Part shown: positions 34,938 through 46,771 of the stretch, one piece after another | Position numbering within the stretch: position 1 is the first letter of the stretch | Layout of the letters: each line of letters opens with the position of its first letter | Assembly: GCF_003182135.1 (NCBI RefSeq) | Contig: NZ_QGTL01000002.1 | Coordinates: forward strand, 682,001-746,000 | Direction of reading: 5' to 3' | Length of the DNA: 64,000 bases | From: Nocardia neocaledoniensis | GTDB taxonomy: Bacteria > Actinomycetota > Actinomycetes > Mycobacteriales > Mycobacteriaceae | Translations under genes and position numbers: made by a program | The notes under the pieces: model-generated | What the model was told of the DNA's origin: nothing | The model's input: only the letters and a program-made list of their open reading frames with translations | Databases searched by the model: none

Positions 34938-36499
34938 CCGTCACCATCGAGAACACCCTGGGCTTCGAGGCCCAGCGCACGCTGCTGCGCGAGCACACGG
35001 CCGGGATCGTCACCTCACGTCGTCGGCCCGACGACACGAAGCTGTCCGTGCGCGAGCGGGTCGACCGGGTGCTCGACCCGGGCACGCCGTTCCTGGAGAT
35101 CGGCAGGCTGGCCGCGCACGAGGTGTACGACACCGATCTGCCCGCCGCGGCGCTGGTCGTCGGCATCGGCTCCATCCACGGCAGGCCGTGCATGATCTTC
35201 GCCAACGACCCGCACGTCAAGGGCGGCACCTACTATCCGCTCACCATCAAGAAGCAGTTGCGCGGACAGAAGCTGGCGCGCGAATACCGCTTGCCCTGTG
35301 TGTATCTCGCCGATTCGGGCGGCATCTATCTGCCGCTGCAGGAGGAGATCTTCCCGGACGAGGAACACCTCGGGAAGATGTTCCGCAACATCGCGGAGAT
35401 GTCGGCGATGGGCCTGCCGCAGATCTCGGCGGTGCTCGGCATCTGCACCGCCGGCGGGGCCTACATCCCGGCGATGAGCGACGAGACCGTGATGGTGCAG
35501 GGCCTGAGCACCGTGTTCCTCGGCGGCCCGCAGCTGGTGGAGGCCGCGACCGGCGTGCGCGTCGACGCGCAGACCCTCGGCGGCGCCGACCTGCACGTGC
35601 GCGAGACCGCGGTGGCCGATCATCTCGCGGTCAACGAGGAAGAGGCGCTGGCCATGGTGCGCGACATCGTCGCCCGCACCCCGGGCGACGCGGTCCGGCC
35701 GCCCGCGTTCGCCGCCCTCGAACCCGCCGACGATCCGGCCCGCCTGCCCAGCCTGATCCCGACGAGCACCAAGAAGGAGATGGACGTCCGGGCGATCCTG
35801 CGCTGCGTCGTCGACGCGGGCTCCTGGGTCGAGTACCGCCGCGACTACGGCATCACCATCGTGTGCGCCACCGCGCGGATCGCCGGATACGAGGTGGGGA
35901 TCATCGCCAATCAAGGCGTGATCTTCCCCGACAGCGCGCTCAAGGCCACCAACTTCATCCAGATCTGCGATCAGCGACGCATCCCCCTGTTGTTCGTGCA
36001 CAACGTGAGTGGGTTCATGGTCGGCGAGGAGTACGAGCGGGCCGGGATCGCCAAGCACGGGGCGAAGATGGTCAACGCCGTCTCCTGCGCGAGCGTGCCC
36101 AAGATCTCGCTGGTGATCGGCGGCAGCTTCGGAGCCGCCAATTTCGCGATGTCAGGGCGGTCGATGGGCGGGCAGTTCATGGCGATGTGGCCCAATGCCC
36201 GCTCCACCGGGGTCGGCGGCGAGCAGGCGGCCGCGGTGATGGCGATCCTCAAGCGCGACCGGCTGCGCCGCGAGGGCAAGGAACTCAGCCCCGCCGCCGA
36301 GGCCGCCATCAAGCAGCCGATCATCGACAGCTTCGAACGCCAGTCGCTGCCCACCTACATCGCCGCGCGCATGTGGATCGACGCGGTCGTCGAACCGGAG
36401 GACACGCGCGATTGGCTGGCTCGCTGCCTGTCGCTGTCGCACGAACGCTGGGACCGGACCGCCCCTGCGGCAGCGAAGTTCGGGGTGTTCCGGCTGTGA
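34934..36499 (+). CDS. acyl-CoA carboxylase carboxyltransferase subunit, methylcrotonyl-CoA type
   Basis: A 521-residue carboxyltransferase (crotonase-like halves). G-G-T-Y-Y-P-L-T-I-K-K, L-A-D-S-G-G-I-Y-L-P-L-Q and C-T-A-G-G-A-Y-I-P-A-M-S-D-E closely follow 3-methylcrotonyl- and geranyl-CoA carboxylase beta subunits rather than the propionyl-CoA AccD5 type. No isovaleryl-CoA dehydrogenase, methylglutaconyl-CoA hydratase or HMG-CoA lyase gene lies nearby, so leucine breakdown is not supported by context. Overlaps on both sides (ATGA, GTGA) tie it to the PLP enzyme and the biotin carboxylase. Confidence 0.9.
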   Translation: MTVTIENTLGFEAQRTLLREHTAGIVTSRRRPDDTKLSVRERVDRVLDPGTPFLEIGRLAAHEVYDTDLPAAALVVGIGSIHGRPCMIFANDPHVKGGTYYPLTIKKQLRGQKLAREYRLPCVYLADSGGIYLPLQEEIFPDEEHLGKMFRNIAEMSAMGLPQISAVLGICTAGGAYIPAMSDETVMVQGLSTVFLGGPQLVEAATGVRVDAQTLGGADLHVRETAVADHLAVNEEEALAMVRDIVARTPGDAVRPPAFAALEPADDPARLPSLIPTSTKKEMDVRAILRCVVDAGSWVEYRRDYGITIVCATARIAGYEVGIIANQGVIFPDSALKATNFIQICDQRRIPLLFVHNVSGFMVGEEYERAGIAKHGAKMVNAVSCASVPKISLVIGGSFGAANFAMSGRSMGGQFMAMWPNARSTGVGGEQAAAVMAILKRDRLRREGKELSPAAEAAIKQPIIDSFERQSLPTYIAARMWIDAVVEPEDTRDWLARCLSLSHERWDRTAPAAAKFGVFRL

Positions 36500-38430
36500 T
36501 CGCGCGTCTGCTCATCGCGAACCGGGGCGAGGTCGCCGCCCGGATCGCACGCACCTGCGACCGGCTCGGCATCGAGTACGTGACGGTGACCGTGGCCGAG
36601 GACCGCGACCTCACCTATCACGCCGCAGCGGTGTCGACCGTGGAGCTGCCCACCGGCGGCCACCTCGACGCGGCGGCGCTGATTCGCGCGGCCATCGAAA
36701 CCGGCTGCGACGCCGTTCATCCCGGCTACGGATTCCTGTCCGAGAATGCCGAGTTCGCCCGAGCTGTTCGGGCGGCGGGTCTGGTCTTCGTCGGGCCGAG
36801 TTCCCGCGTGATCGAGTCCATGGCCGACAAGGCCTCGGCCCGGCGGGTGATGGCCGAGGCCGGCGTGCCCGTGCTGCCCGGCACCACGCACGCCAGTGCC
36901 GACGTCGACGCGCTGGTCGCCTCGGCGGCCGACATCGGCTACCCGCTGATCGTGAAGCCCGCAGGGGGCGGCGGCGGCAAAGGCATGTCGGTGCTGTACT
37001 CTCCCAACGGCTTACGCGAAGCACTCGCCTCGGCCTCGCGCACCGCGATCGCCGCCTTCGCCGACGGCCGCCTGCACCTGGAACGCTATGTGGAGCACGC
37101 GCGCCACATCGAGGTGCAGGTGTTCGGTGACGAATTCGGCGGCGCCGTCCATCTTTTCGACCGCGACTGCTCGCTGCAGCGCAGGCACCAGAAGGTGATC
37201 GAGGAGGCTCCCGCCCCACGCATCGCCGAGCAGGTGCGCGCGGCCATGTTCGCCGCGGCGGTCCAGGGCACGAAGGCCCTGCAGTACGTGGGTGCGGGCA
37301 CCTTCGAATTCCTGCTGATCGGCGAGGAGTTCTTCTTCATCGAGATGAACACCCGCCTGCAGGTGGAGCACACGGTCACCGAGGAGATCACCGGCGTCGA
37401 CCTGGTGGAATGGCAGCTGCGGGTGGCGGCGGGCGAGCCGCTGCCCGCCCGGCAGGACCAGATCGGCCACACCGGCGCCTCGGTGCAGGTGCGGATGTAC
37501 GCCGAGGACCCGTTCCGCTCGTTCCTGCCGTGCCCCGGCGACCTCGAGGTGACGCACTGGCCCGCCGTGCGCGTCGAGCGGGCCTTCACCCGAAAGCTCC
37601 GGGTGACAGGCGGTTTCGACCCGATGATCGCCAAGCTCGTCGCGACCGGCGCCACCAGGGACGAGGCGCTGGCCGCCGCGCGACAGGCGAGCCTGGACCT
37701 GCGCTGGAACGGCATCTCGACCAATCTCGGCTTCGCCGCGCGCGTGCTCGCGGCGCCGATCGTCGCCGCGGCCGAACACGACACGGCCTACCTCGATCGG
37801 ATCGACCCCGTCACCGAATTCGGTGACCCGGACGAGATCGCGGCGCTCGCCGTCGGCGGCCTGCTCAGCGCGCCGGACCCGGCGACGCCCTGGTCGCCCG
37901 GCGCGCCCACCGGCGACCGGAGCTGGCTCGATCCCGACGACGGCGATCTCGGCGGCCTCGACCTGACCGTCGACGGGCGACCGTTCACCGTGCGGGTGCG
38001 CGGCTACGACGGCGACGACGTGCTGGTGCGGGTGCCGTCCGATGATCAGGCGCACCGCGTGCTGATCGACGGCGAGACCGTCACCGTCGACACGCTCCCC
38101 GCCGTGGTCCGCAGGCGGGGCGCCGGCTGGGAATGTCAGGTCGCGGGCGTCACCCGGGAGGTGCGCTACGCCGAGTACCGCGCACTGGGCGGCGCGGCGG
38201 CCGGACCCGAAATCCGTTCGCCCATGCCGGGAACGCTCGTCCGGCTGCATGTCGAGTCGGGCGCACCGGTCGAGGAAGGACAGCTGCTCGGCGTGGTGGA
38301 GGCCATGAAGCTCGAGCACGAACTCACGGCCTCGCACGCCGGAATCGTCACGGTGAACGCCGCGGAAGGCGCGGTGGTCACCACGGATCAACCATTGTTT
38401 CTCATCGAGGAGAGGGGCGCCGCGCTGTGA
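36496..38430 (+). CDS. acyl-CoA carboxylase biotin carboxylase/BCCP subunit
   Basis: A 644-residue alpha subunit. The N-terminal I-A-N-R-G-E-V-A-A-R-I, the ATP-grasp loop K-P-A-G-G-G-G-G-K-G-M and E-M-N-T-R-L-Q-V-E-H-T-V-T-E form the biotin carboxylase. The C-terminal biotinyl domain carries E-A-M-K-L-E-H with biotinyl Lys605. GTG 36496 overlaps the carboxyltransferase stop. It should carboxylate its own biotin with bicarbonate and ATP for transfer by the preceding subunit. Confidence 0.92.
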   Translation: MIARLLIANRGEVAARIARTCDRLGIEYVTVTVAEDRDLTYHAAAVSTVELPTGGHLDAAALIRAAIETGCDAVHPGYGFLSENAEFARAVRAAGLVFVGPSSRVIESMADKASARRVMAEAGVPVLPGTTHASADVDALVASAADIGYPLIVKPAGGGGGKGMSVLYSPNGLREALASASRTAIAAFADGRLHLERYVEHARHIEVQVFGDEFGGAVHLFDRDCSLQRRHQKVIEEAPAPRIAEQVRAAMFAAAVQGTKALQYVGAGTFEFLLIGEEFFFIEMNTRLQVEHTVTEEITGVDLVEWQLRVAAGEPLPARQDQIGHTGASVQVRMYAEDPFRSFLPCPGDLEVTHWPAVRVERAFTRKLRVTGGFDPMIAKLVATGATRDEALAAARQASLDLRWNGISTNLGFAARVLAAPIVAAAEHDTAYLDRIDPVTEFGDPDEIAALAVGGLLSAPDPATPWSPGAPTGDRSWLDPDDGDLGGLDLTVDGRPFTVRVRGYDGDDVLVRVPSDDQAHRVLIDGETVTVDTLPAVVRRRGAGWECQVAGVTREVRYAEYRALGGAAAGPEIRSPMPGTLVRLHVESGAPVEEGQLLGVVEAMKLEHELTASHAGIVTVNAAEGAVVTTDQPLFLIEERGAAL

Positions 38431-40064
38431 TGCGGACACGCCGACTACTGACAGCACTGGTCGCGGCGACGGCCGTGCTGGTGACCGCATGCGGCGGAAC
38501 CGACACCGCCGCACGCGACTCCGCGCAACCCGTCAGCGGCGGTTCGCTGACCTGGGGTGTGGAGACCGAGCCGACCACGCTCAACCCCCACCTCAACGGG
38601 CAGAGCAACACCCACCTGATGCTGCGCAACGTCTTCGAGTCGCTGCTGGCGCGCACCACCGACGGCGGCTTCGTCTCGTGGCTGGCGACCGGCCACGAGA
38701 TCTCCCCCGACGGGCTCACCTACACCTTCTCGCTGCGCGAGGGCGTGAAGTTCACGGACGGCTCGCCGCTCACCGCGAGCGCCGTGGCGCGCAACTTCAC
38801 CACGATGCAGGACGTGTCGTACTCCGGCGGCTGGTCCGCCGGACCGCTGTCGCACCTGGCCGCGGTGACCGCCCGCGACGAGCGCACCGTGGTGTTCACC
38901 CTGAAGGACCCGTACGCTCCGTTCCTCGACTTCGCCGCCGGCTTCCCCATCATCTCCCCGGCCGCGTGGGACAAGCCGCAGCTCAAGGCCGGCGGCCCGG
39001 AGATCGCGGGCACCGGACCGTTCATCCTCGACCGCTATGTGAAGGGTCAGGAACTGCACTTCCGCAAGAACCCGGACTACAACTGGGCGCCCCAGAACGC
39101 CAAGCACCAGGGGCCCGCCTACCTCGACGAGGTGACCTACCGGTTCCTGCCCGAGTCGTCGGTGCGCACCGGCGCGCTCACCTCCGGTCAGGTCGACCTG
39201 ATCGAGGGCGTGTCCGGCAACGACGCCTCGCTGTTCCGCGACAACCCCGACTTCACCTATGCGACCGCGCTGAACAACGGCAGCCCGTACACGCTGTATT
39301 GGAACTCGACCTTCGGGCCGACCACCGATGAGCGAGTCCGCAAGGCGCTCAACAACTCCGTCGACGTGAATGCCGTGCTGGAGTCGATCTACCGCGGCCA
39401 GCGCACCCGCGGCTGGGGCATCGCCTCCAGCGTCGACACGCTGTTCTACGACAAGAGCGTCGAGGGCGCCTACGGCGCCGACAAGGCGACGGCCAACCGG
39501 CTGCTCGACGAGGCGGGCTGGACCGCGAAGGACGCCGACGGCTACCGGACCAAGGACGGTCAGCGGCTGACCATCGAACTGGTGCAGGCGCAGTCGACGC
39601 TGCGCGACCAGCGCGAGGTGCTGTTGCAGGCCGTGCAGGCGCAGGCCAAGCAGAACGCGGGCATCGACCTGAAGCTGTCCTACGTCGACCTGGGCACCTA
39701 CAGCGAACTGCGCAAGAAGAACGCCTTCGGCGCGATCGCCAACTCCGACACCATCACTGGCGGCATCGACATCGAGAACCACTGGTACCCGCCGACCCCG
39801 CTCGGCACGCTCAACTACAGCCGCGCGACCGATCCCGAACTGTCCGCGTGGCTGAAGGCCGCCGCCTCGACCACCGACAACGCCGAGCGGGCCAAGCAGT
39901 ACGGGCAGCTGCAGCGGTTCGCGCTCGTCGACAAGGCGTACGGTCTGCCGCTCTACATCCCCGAGAACCAGATCGCGACCGGCGCCCACGTGTACGGCGC
40001 GGGGTACCGGCCGTACAAGCAGCTTCCGGAGAACGCCTACGACATCTGGGTCGATCGTGGATAA
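38430..40064 (+). CDS. peptide/nickel-type ABC substrate-binding lipoprotein
   Basis: A 544-residue SBP family 5 (DppA/OppA) lipoprotein. The signal ends in lipobox L-V-T-A-C. Family blocks include T-L-N-P-H-L, L-T-Y-T-F-S-L-R-E-G-V-K-F-T-D-G-S-P-L-T and A-G-T-G-P-F-I-L. ATG 38430 overlaps the carboxylase stop (TGATG), an unusual direct coupling of an importer to a carboxylase. Ligands of this family include di/oligopeptides, nickel chelates and opines; the ligand here is unknown. Confidence 0.9.
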   Translation: MRTRRLLTALVAATAVLVTACGGTDTAARDSAQPVSGGSLTWGVETEPTTLNPHLNGQSNTHLMLRNVFESLLARTTDGGFVSWLATGHEISPDGLTYTFSLREGVKFTDGSPLTASAVARNFTTMQDVSYSGGWSAGPLSHLAAVTARDERTVVFTLKDPYAPFLDFAAGFPIISPAAWDKPQLKAGGPEIAGTGPFILDRYVKGQELHFRKNPDYNWAPQNAKHQGPAYLDEVTYRFLPESSVRTGALTSGQVDLIEGVSGNDASLFRDNPDFTYATALNNGSPYTLYWNSTFGPTTDERVRKALNNSVDVNAVLESIYRGQRTRGWGIASSVDTLFYDKSVEGAYGADKATANRLLDEAGWTAKDADGYRTKDGQRLTIELVQAQSTLRDQREVLLQAVQAQAKQNAGIDLKLSYVDLGTYSELRKKNAFGAIANSDTITGGIDIENHWYPPTPLGTLNYSRATDPELSAWLKAAASTTDNAERAKQYGQLQRFALVDKAYGLPLYIPENQIATGAHVYGAGYRPYKQLPENAYDIWVDRG

Positions 40065-40196
40065 GGGGCTTTCCCGTCGGCGGACCGGGCTCGTGCCAGT
40101 GTGCGGCCGGGCGCGAAGGTCCGGCTATGGACGCTGCGTCGACGGGGTCCGCCGCCGCGGTGGCCGGGCCACCGGGGCGAGGTCTGCCGCGGGCGG

Positions 40197-41243
40197 ATGT
40201 ACGGGATCGGTGCGGTCGTGACGGCCGAAGCGCTGGCGCAGGAGGCGACGGCACCGGTAGACACCGCCGTGCGTGGTGCGCGGGCCGGCACCGTCGGCCG
40301 GATCGCGCTGCGTGTGCTCACGGGAATCGGTGTGCTGTGGGGCGCGATCACGCTGTCGTTTCTCGGCGTGCGGCTGGCGCCGGGTGACACAGTCGACGTG
40401 CTGCTCGGCGAGCAGCCGCGCACGCCGGAGGTGGAGGCCGCCATCCGCGCCGAATGGGGGCTCGACAGCCCGGCGATCGTGCAGTATTTCCGCTACCTGT
40501 GGCACGTGGCGCAGGGCGATTTCGGGCGGTCGTATGTGTTGCAGCGACCGGTGGCGGAGGTCATCGGCTCGCAGGCCGGTCCGACGCTCGCGCTCACCGG
40601 TGCCGCGCTGGTCGTGGCGCTGGTGTTCGCCGTCGTGGTGGCGACGACCACCGCGCGGCGGCGCCGAGCGCGGTCCGTCGCCAATGCCGTTGAGCTGGCC
40701 CTGGTTTCGACGCCCGCGTTCTGGCTCGGCATCGTGCTGCTCTCGCTGTTCAGCTTCCAGCTGAAGATCTTCCCGGTGGCGGCGAACAAGGGACTCGCCG
40801 CCCTGGTGCTGCCCGCGCTCGCACTCGGCCTCTCGCTCGGCGCGGTGATCTCGCAGGTGCTGCGCGACGGGCTCGAGCGAGCCCTCGACGAGCCGTTCGC
40901 GGTGACGGTGCGCTCCTGGTCGGTGAGCGAGACCCAGCTGCGGGTGCGGCACGGCTTGCGCCACGCCGCCCTGCCCGCCGTCACCCTGACGGGCTGGCTC
41001 GTCGGCGGACTGCTCGGCGGGGCGGTGATCATCGAGGAGGTGTTCGGCCGCCCCGGGCTGGGCCGCGTCACCGTGGAAGCGGTACTGGCCCAGGATCTTC
41101 CGGTGGTGCTGGCCGTAGCGATCCTGTCGGCCTTCGTCTACGTGGTGATCAGTACCGCCGTCGACCTGCTGTACCTGGTCCTCGATCCCCGGCTGCGCCG
41201 CGACTCCGCGGGAGGCGGGCAGATCTCCGGAGGTGCGTCATGA
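40197..41243 (+). CDS. DppB-type ABC transporter permease
   Basis: About 348 residues with roughly six membrane helices. R-L-A-P-G-D, Q-Y-F-R-Y-L-W-H-V-A-Q-G-D-F-G-R-S and the EAA loop with F-G-R-P-G-L-G-R are hallmarks of Dpp/Opp permease B. The start is uncertain: ATG 40197 or GTG 40218, neither with a convincing ribosome-binding site. The 132-nt gap after the SBP gene holds nothing I recognise. Confidence 0.86.
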   Translation: MYGIGAVVTAEALAQEATAPVDTAVRGARAGTVGRIALRVLTGIGVLWGAITLSFLGVRLAPGDTVDVLLGEQPRTPEVEAAIRAEWGLDSPAIVQYFRYLWHVAQGDFGRSYVLQRPVAEVIGSQAGPTLALTGAALVVALVFAVVVATTTARRRRARSVANAVELALVSTPAFWLGIVLLSLFSFQLKIFPVAANKGLAALVLPALALGLSLGAVISQVLRDGLERALDEPFAVTVRSWSVSETQLRVRHGLRHAALPAVTLTGWLVGGLLGGAVIIEEVFGRPGLGRVTVEAVLAQDLPVVLAVAILSAFVYVVISTAVDLLYLVLDPRLRRDSAGGGQISGGAS

Positions 41244-42096
41244 CGGCGGCTCTTTCGCTGCGAGCGCGGGTCGCCGACCAGGCGAACGGTTTCGGCGTCG
41301 CGCCCGGTGTCGTGATCGCCGCGTTGACGATCGGACTCGTCGCGCTCGCGGTGGCCGCGCCGGGCGTGCTCGCCGGGAGCGACCCGCTCGCGGCCGATCC
41401 ACTCACCGCCCAGCTCCCGCCGAGTGCACAGCACTGGTTCGGCACCGATCATCTCGGGCGCGACGTATTCAGCCGCGTCGTGCACGGAGCGCGGTATTCG
41501 CTGCTCATCGGCGTCACGGCGGTCGCCATCGCGGTGGTGGCCGGCTCCGTCCTCGGGCTGCTGGCCGGGTTGGCGCGCGGGCGGCTCGACGAGCTGATCA
41601 CCCGGTTCCTCGACGTGGTCTCCTCGTTTCCCGACCTGCTGCTGGCGCTGGTGCTGATCTCGTTCACCGGACCCGGCACCGCGAACCTGATCGTCGCGCT
41701 CGGCATCGCCTCGATCCCCCGGTTCGCGCGGGTGGTGCGGGCGCAGACGCTCGTCGTGCAGGAATCCGGATATGTGGAGCAGGCACGGACTTTCGGGCTC
41801 ACCAGGGCGACGCTGGTGTGGCGGCACGTCCTGCCCCACGCGGTGGCGCAGGTCCCCATCCTGGCCACCATCGGCCTCGGCACCGCCATCCTCGGCGCGG
41901 CGGGCCTGAGCTTTCTCGGCATGGGACCGCAACCGCCGGAACCGGAATGGGGCGCCATGCTCGCCGAGGGCCGCAACTATCTGCGCAATGCCTGGTGGAT
42001 CGGCGTCCTGCCCGGTGTGGCGGTGACGGCGACGGTGATCGCGGTGAGCTCGCTGGGACGGCATTGGCAACGGCACTACGACGGAAGGCCCGCGGC

Positions 42097-42100
<4 letters not shown>
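41240..42100 (+). CDS. DppC-type ABC transporter permease
   Basis: A 286-residue permease C. W-F-G-T-D-H-L-G-R-D-V-F-S-R-V-V-H-G-A-R is the classic DppC/OppC signature, and G-P-Q-P-P-E-P-E-W-G-A-M-L lies near the end. Its start overlaps the previous permease (ATGA) and its end overlaps the ATPase gene (ATGA). Confidence 0.9.
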
Positions 42101-43731
<1,631 letters not shown>

Positions 43732-43765
43732 TCGGCCCGGCAGAATCCGGTGCTTCGGCGCTGGT

Positions 43766-44581
43766 TCACGCGCTGGGCCGCGAACGCCCCAGCGCCCGGA
43801 TCCCCATCGAGCCCGCGGCGACCAGGACGGCGGCCACGGCGACGAACACGATCTGTGGCCGGTCCAGCGTGCTGTCACCCGCCAGCAGATACCCGGCGAC
43901 ATTGATCAGCCCATGCCCGACCGCCGCGACCAGCACCCGCTGCCAGCAGCTGCCGGTGCCCAGATAACCGAGCACCACGGCGAACGCCATCGTCGCGACG
44001 AAGAAGCAGACAGTGACCACCGCCCCCGCGGTGAAAGCCTGCACGTGCCACAGCGCCCAGGTCACCCCGGTCACCGACACCGCCGCGGCCTTCGCCATTC
44101 GAGACTCGAGCATCGGCTGCATCACACCCCGCCACCCGACCTCCTCACCACCGGCCCCGACGAACTGCAACACCACGAACACCACGAACGGCACGCCCCC
44201 AACCGCCGCCGGCCCGACGATGGCCGTACCCGAGACGACCGCCGCCCCCGTGATCAACAGCCAATAGGCCACGCACACCGCGACGATCCCCGCGAGGTTC
44301 ACCCCCACCCACCGCCGAGAAACCGCCGTGGGAAGCACCCGGACCACAGTCCGCCGAAACATCAGCCACGTAACCAGCGCCCCGACCGCCGGCCCGAACT
44401 GCACCAGCGACAACGCCGCCGGATCGATCCCGGAAGGCCGCTGCACCGCGAGGAGAATCCCCGAAGCAGCCAGGGTTGACAGCACATAGACGCCGAGTGC
44501 GAGCCACACCCGCGCGGCCGCCGGGGCCCGCACCGCGGCGGCTCGGTCGGACGCGGCGAGGTCGATGTCGGCGGAACTCAC
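43766..44581 (-). CDS. CPBP-family intramembrane metalloprotease
   Basis: A 271-residue protein with about eight hydrophobic helices. The CAAX-protease/bacteriocin-processing motif E-E-V-G-W-R-G and the later W-A-L-W-H-V-Q and G-H-G-L-I-N motifs supply the Glu and His residues of the family active site. Bacterial members are linked to bacteriocin immunity or prenyl-protein processing; function here is unknown. I chose GTG 44581 with AAGG upstream. It converges with the ABC ATPase gene. Confidence 0.87.
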   Translation of the reverse strand: MSSADIDLAASDRAAAVRAPAAARVWLALGVYVLSTLAASGILLAVQRPSGIDPAALSLVQFGPAVGALVTWLMFRRTVVRVLPTAVSRRWVGVNLAGIVAVCVAYWLLITGAAVVSGTAIVGPAAVGGVPFVVFVVLQFVGAGGEEVGWRGVMQPMLESRMAKAAAVSVTGVTWALWHVQAFTAGAVVTVCFFVATMAFAVVLGYLGTGSCWQRVLVAAVGHGLINVAGYLLAGDSTLDRPQIVFVAVAAVLVAAGSMGIRALGRSRPSA

Positions 44582-44723
44582 CCGTCCAACCTTGCCGCGC
44601 GAGCATCTGGCGCACATCACTCTGCGGTCTCGCTATGGCGTTGTACCCCACCCGGCAGGTCGATCATTCCGACGGCACTGTTCGGCCGCGACGCCGCACG
44701 CCCCACCCCGAATGCGGACACTC

Positions 44724-45128
44724 TCAGAGAGCGACGACCTCGAGCATGCTTTCCAGCCCCTTGAAGTCGGCGGCGTTGCGGGTGTAGAGCGGGAGGGAGT
44801 TGGCCGAGGCGATCGCGGCGATGAGCAGGTCCATCCGTCGAGGGCGCGGATCCCGCTTCGCGGCCAGCGTCAACGCGACCAGAGTGCCGTATCGAGTCGC
44901 CGCGGCTTCGTCGAAGGGCAGTGGGTCGAACTCGACGATCGCGGCGCCGAGTTGCTCCGATCGCTCCGCCCGGCGCACAGGGTCCTTCGCCATCGCGACG
45001 CCCTGGTTCAGCTCGGCGAGCGTGATCGCGGTGATCTCGGGAGTTTCCGGCAGGGCGCCCGGATCGAGCGAGCCGAGGTCGAGATAGGTGCACGTGTCGA
45101 GCACGCCCGCCGGATGCCTGACGCTCAT
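44724..45128 (-). CDS. vapC: VapC-like PIN-domain toxin
   Basis: A 134-residue PIN ribonuclease. The acidic set is present: Asp11 (V-L-D-T), Glu39 (L-A-E-L), Asp100 (R-R-M-D-L-L-I-A-A) and Asp121 (R-N-A-A-D-F). VapC toxins cleave tRNA or rRNA and are neutralised by a cognate antitoxin. ATG 45128 overlaps the antitoxin stop by ATGA, the classic antitoxin-first arrangement. Confidence 0.9.
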   Translation of the reverse strand: MSVRHPAGVLDTCTYLDLGSLDPGALPETPEITAITLAELNQGVAMAKDPVRRAERSEQLGAAIVEFDPLPFDEAAATRYGTLVALTLAAKRDPRPRRMDLLIAAIASANSLPLYTRNAADFKGLESMLEVVAL

Positions 45129-45397
45129 CGGCCGCCCCACGGGTCCTCGTCACCAATTCTGTCCTCGGATCCGAAGAAGTCGTCGGCTTCCTGTCGCATC
45201 ACCGCGTAGTCCACTCGCGGCAGGGCGCGATGCCGGGCGACCAGTTCTTCCGCGCTCCGGCGCCGGCGACGGCTGACAGGCCGCACTTCCGCGATCTCGA
45301 CGCCGTTGCGGGTCACCCGGATGGTCTCACCCGCTTCCACCGCGTCCATGACCGCCGCCGAGTTGTTCCGCAGCTCCCGTTGACTGATCTGCCTCAT
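45125..45397 (-). CDS. Phd/YefM-type antitoxin
   Basis: A 90-residue antitoxin. The N-terminal [17 protein letters not shown] is the Phd/YefM DNA-binding fold, and the acidic, flexible C-terminus (D-D-F-F-G-S-E-D) would wrap the toxin. The ATG lies 6 nt after a TACACT -10 that is part of a perfect inverted repeat, so it probably autorepresses on a leaderless transcript. Confidence 0.9.
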   Translation of the reverse strand: MRQISQRELRNNSAAVMDAVEAGETIRVTRNGVEIAEVRPVSRRRRRSAEELVARHRALPRVDYAVMRQEADDFFGSEDRIGDEDPWGGR

Positions 45398-45402
45398 AGA
45401 CC

Positions 45403-45437
45403 GAGTGTAGCCCGCTGTGCTACAGCGGGCTACACTC
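45403..45437. promoter_or_regulatory. perfect 35-nt inverted repeat at the antitoxin promoter
   Basis: GAGTGTAGCCCGCTGT and ACAGCGGGCTACACTC (16 nt each) flank GCT. On the minus strand the right arm contains the -10 TACACT (45404-45409), 6 nt before ATG 45397, so a bound repressor would cover the promoter. It also begins 4 nt past the lipase stop on the same strand and could end that transcript. Confidence 0.85.
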
Positions 45438-45440
45438 GCA

Positions 45441-46688
45441 TCAGGCGCGGCCGAAGTGGGTGTCGGTCCAGGTGAGAAGGGTGTCCAGGCCGGATTCCAG
45501 GATTGCGCGATGGTCGGCGTCGGCGTATTCGTCGGTCCGGTAGTCCACCGGCGTGCCTGCGGCGCGGAGCTGGGCGACCATGGCGTCGGTGCCCTCGGGG
45601 ACCACGATGACGTCGCGCCTGCCCTGGATAACCAGCAACGGCAGGCCGGAGCGGACGGCGGTCGGCTCGTTTGCGTCGAGGACGGCGCGGATACCGGAGA
45701 GGTCACCCGTGGGCTCGACCACCTCGTGCACACCGATGCCGGTCCACTGCTCACGGGTGGACAGGGCCGGAATGCAGTTGTCGTCGACGAGCTTCAGCTT
45801 GTCGACCGCATGGGGAGTCAGGAAGGCGGCGGGATCGAATCCGCCCGCGGTCTCGGCGCCCGCGATCACCAGCGGGGCGAACGGCAGCGCTGCCCGCCGT
45901 TCTGGCGCGTCGGCGGCGGGGCCGAGTTCCGCGGCGGCGCGAAGCAGTGCCAGGCGCGACCCGTTGTTGTTGGCGGGAGCCAGCGCGGCCGCGCCGACCA
46001 GTTGCAGCTCCGGAGCCCAGGTCGGCCCGATCGCATTGGTGAAGATCGCGGCCTGGCCGCCCTGGGAATGACCGATGGTGGCCCAGCGGGTGCTGATGCT
46101 CGGCGCGAGTTCACGCGCTGCGCGCGCGATGTCGGTGACGGCTCGCGCCTGCGCTTCGCCGATGAGATAGCTGTGCCGACCCGGCGTGCCCAGGCCCTGG
46201 TAGTCGGTCATGGCGACGGCGTATCCGGCGTCGAGCAGACGCTGCTGGACCACCCGGGTGCGCGCGATGTAGGCATGCGCGGGGTAACTCTCGTCGGTGT
46301 CGCGCGACGGGGCGCAGGCGTCGGCGATGCCGGTGGTTCCGTGGGCCCAGGAGATGAGTGGCCAGCCACCGGCGGGCGCCTCGCCGCGCGGCACGGCGAC
46401 CACGCCCGACACCGCGACGCTCTCCCCCTTCGGGTCGACCGAGCGGTACAGCACCAGGTGGTTGTCGGCGTTCGCGAGTCCGGGGATGCCGGTGAGCGGA
46501 CGCGACCAGATCACCGAACCGTGTTCGCCCGGGACGGTCTCAGCCTGGGGTGTGTAGAAGTCGAGTCCGGCCGGCGCCTGCGGCGCCGCGACGGTGTCGG
46601 TGGAGGAGCACCCGAGCAGGAGGGAACCGGCGGTGAGCAGCGCCGCGGCACCGAGAACGGCGGAACGTGACGTCTTCGTGAGGAACAT
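45441..46688 (-). CDS. secretory lipase (LIP family), lipoprotein
   Basis: A 415-residue exported alpha/beta-hydrolase. The signal ends in lipobox L-L-L-G-C, so it is likely membrane-anchored outside. The nucleophile elbow is G-H-S-Q-G-G; an oxyanion-type S-W-A-H-G-T-T-G-I and a late Asp/His (E-Y-A-D-A-D-H) complete the triad. The family degrades triacylglycerols or esters. ATG 46688. Confidence 0.88.
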   Translation of the reverse strand: MFLTKTSRSAVLGAAALLTAGSLLLGCSSTDTVAAPQAPAGLDFYTPQAETVPGEHGSVIWSRPLTGIPGLANADNHLVLYRSVDPKGESVAVSGVVAVPRGEAPAGGWPLISWAHGTTGIADACAPSRDTDESYPAHAYIARTRVVQQRLLDAGYAVAMTDYQGLGTPGRHSYLIGEAQARAVTDIARAARELAPSISTRWATIGHSQGGQAAIFTNAIGPTWAPELQLVGAAALAPANNNGSRLALLRAAAELGPAADAPERRAALPFAPLVIAGAETAGGFDPAAFLTPHAVDKLKLVDDNCIPALSTREQWTGIGVHEVVEPTGDLSGIRAVLDANEPTAVRSGLPLLVIQGRRDVIVVPEGTDAMVAQLRAAGTPVDYRTDEYADADHRAILESGLDTLLTWTDTHFGRA

Positions 46689-46771
46689 GGGCTCTGTCGT
46701 ACTCGCGGCCTGGTGTCACGCCGCGCAAACGCGGGTTTCCGGCGCATTCGGAGCCCTCGTGCACGAATCCG

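Noticed and set aside
34934..38430. Leucine catabolism (MCC) operon
   Set aside because: The carboxylase looks MCC-type, but isovaleryl-CoA dehydrogenase, hydratase and HMG-CoA lyase are absent and the partners are an oxoamine synthase and a peptide-type importer.
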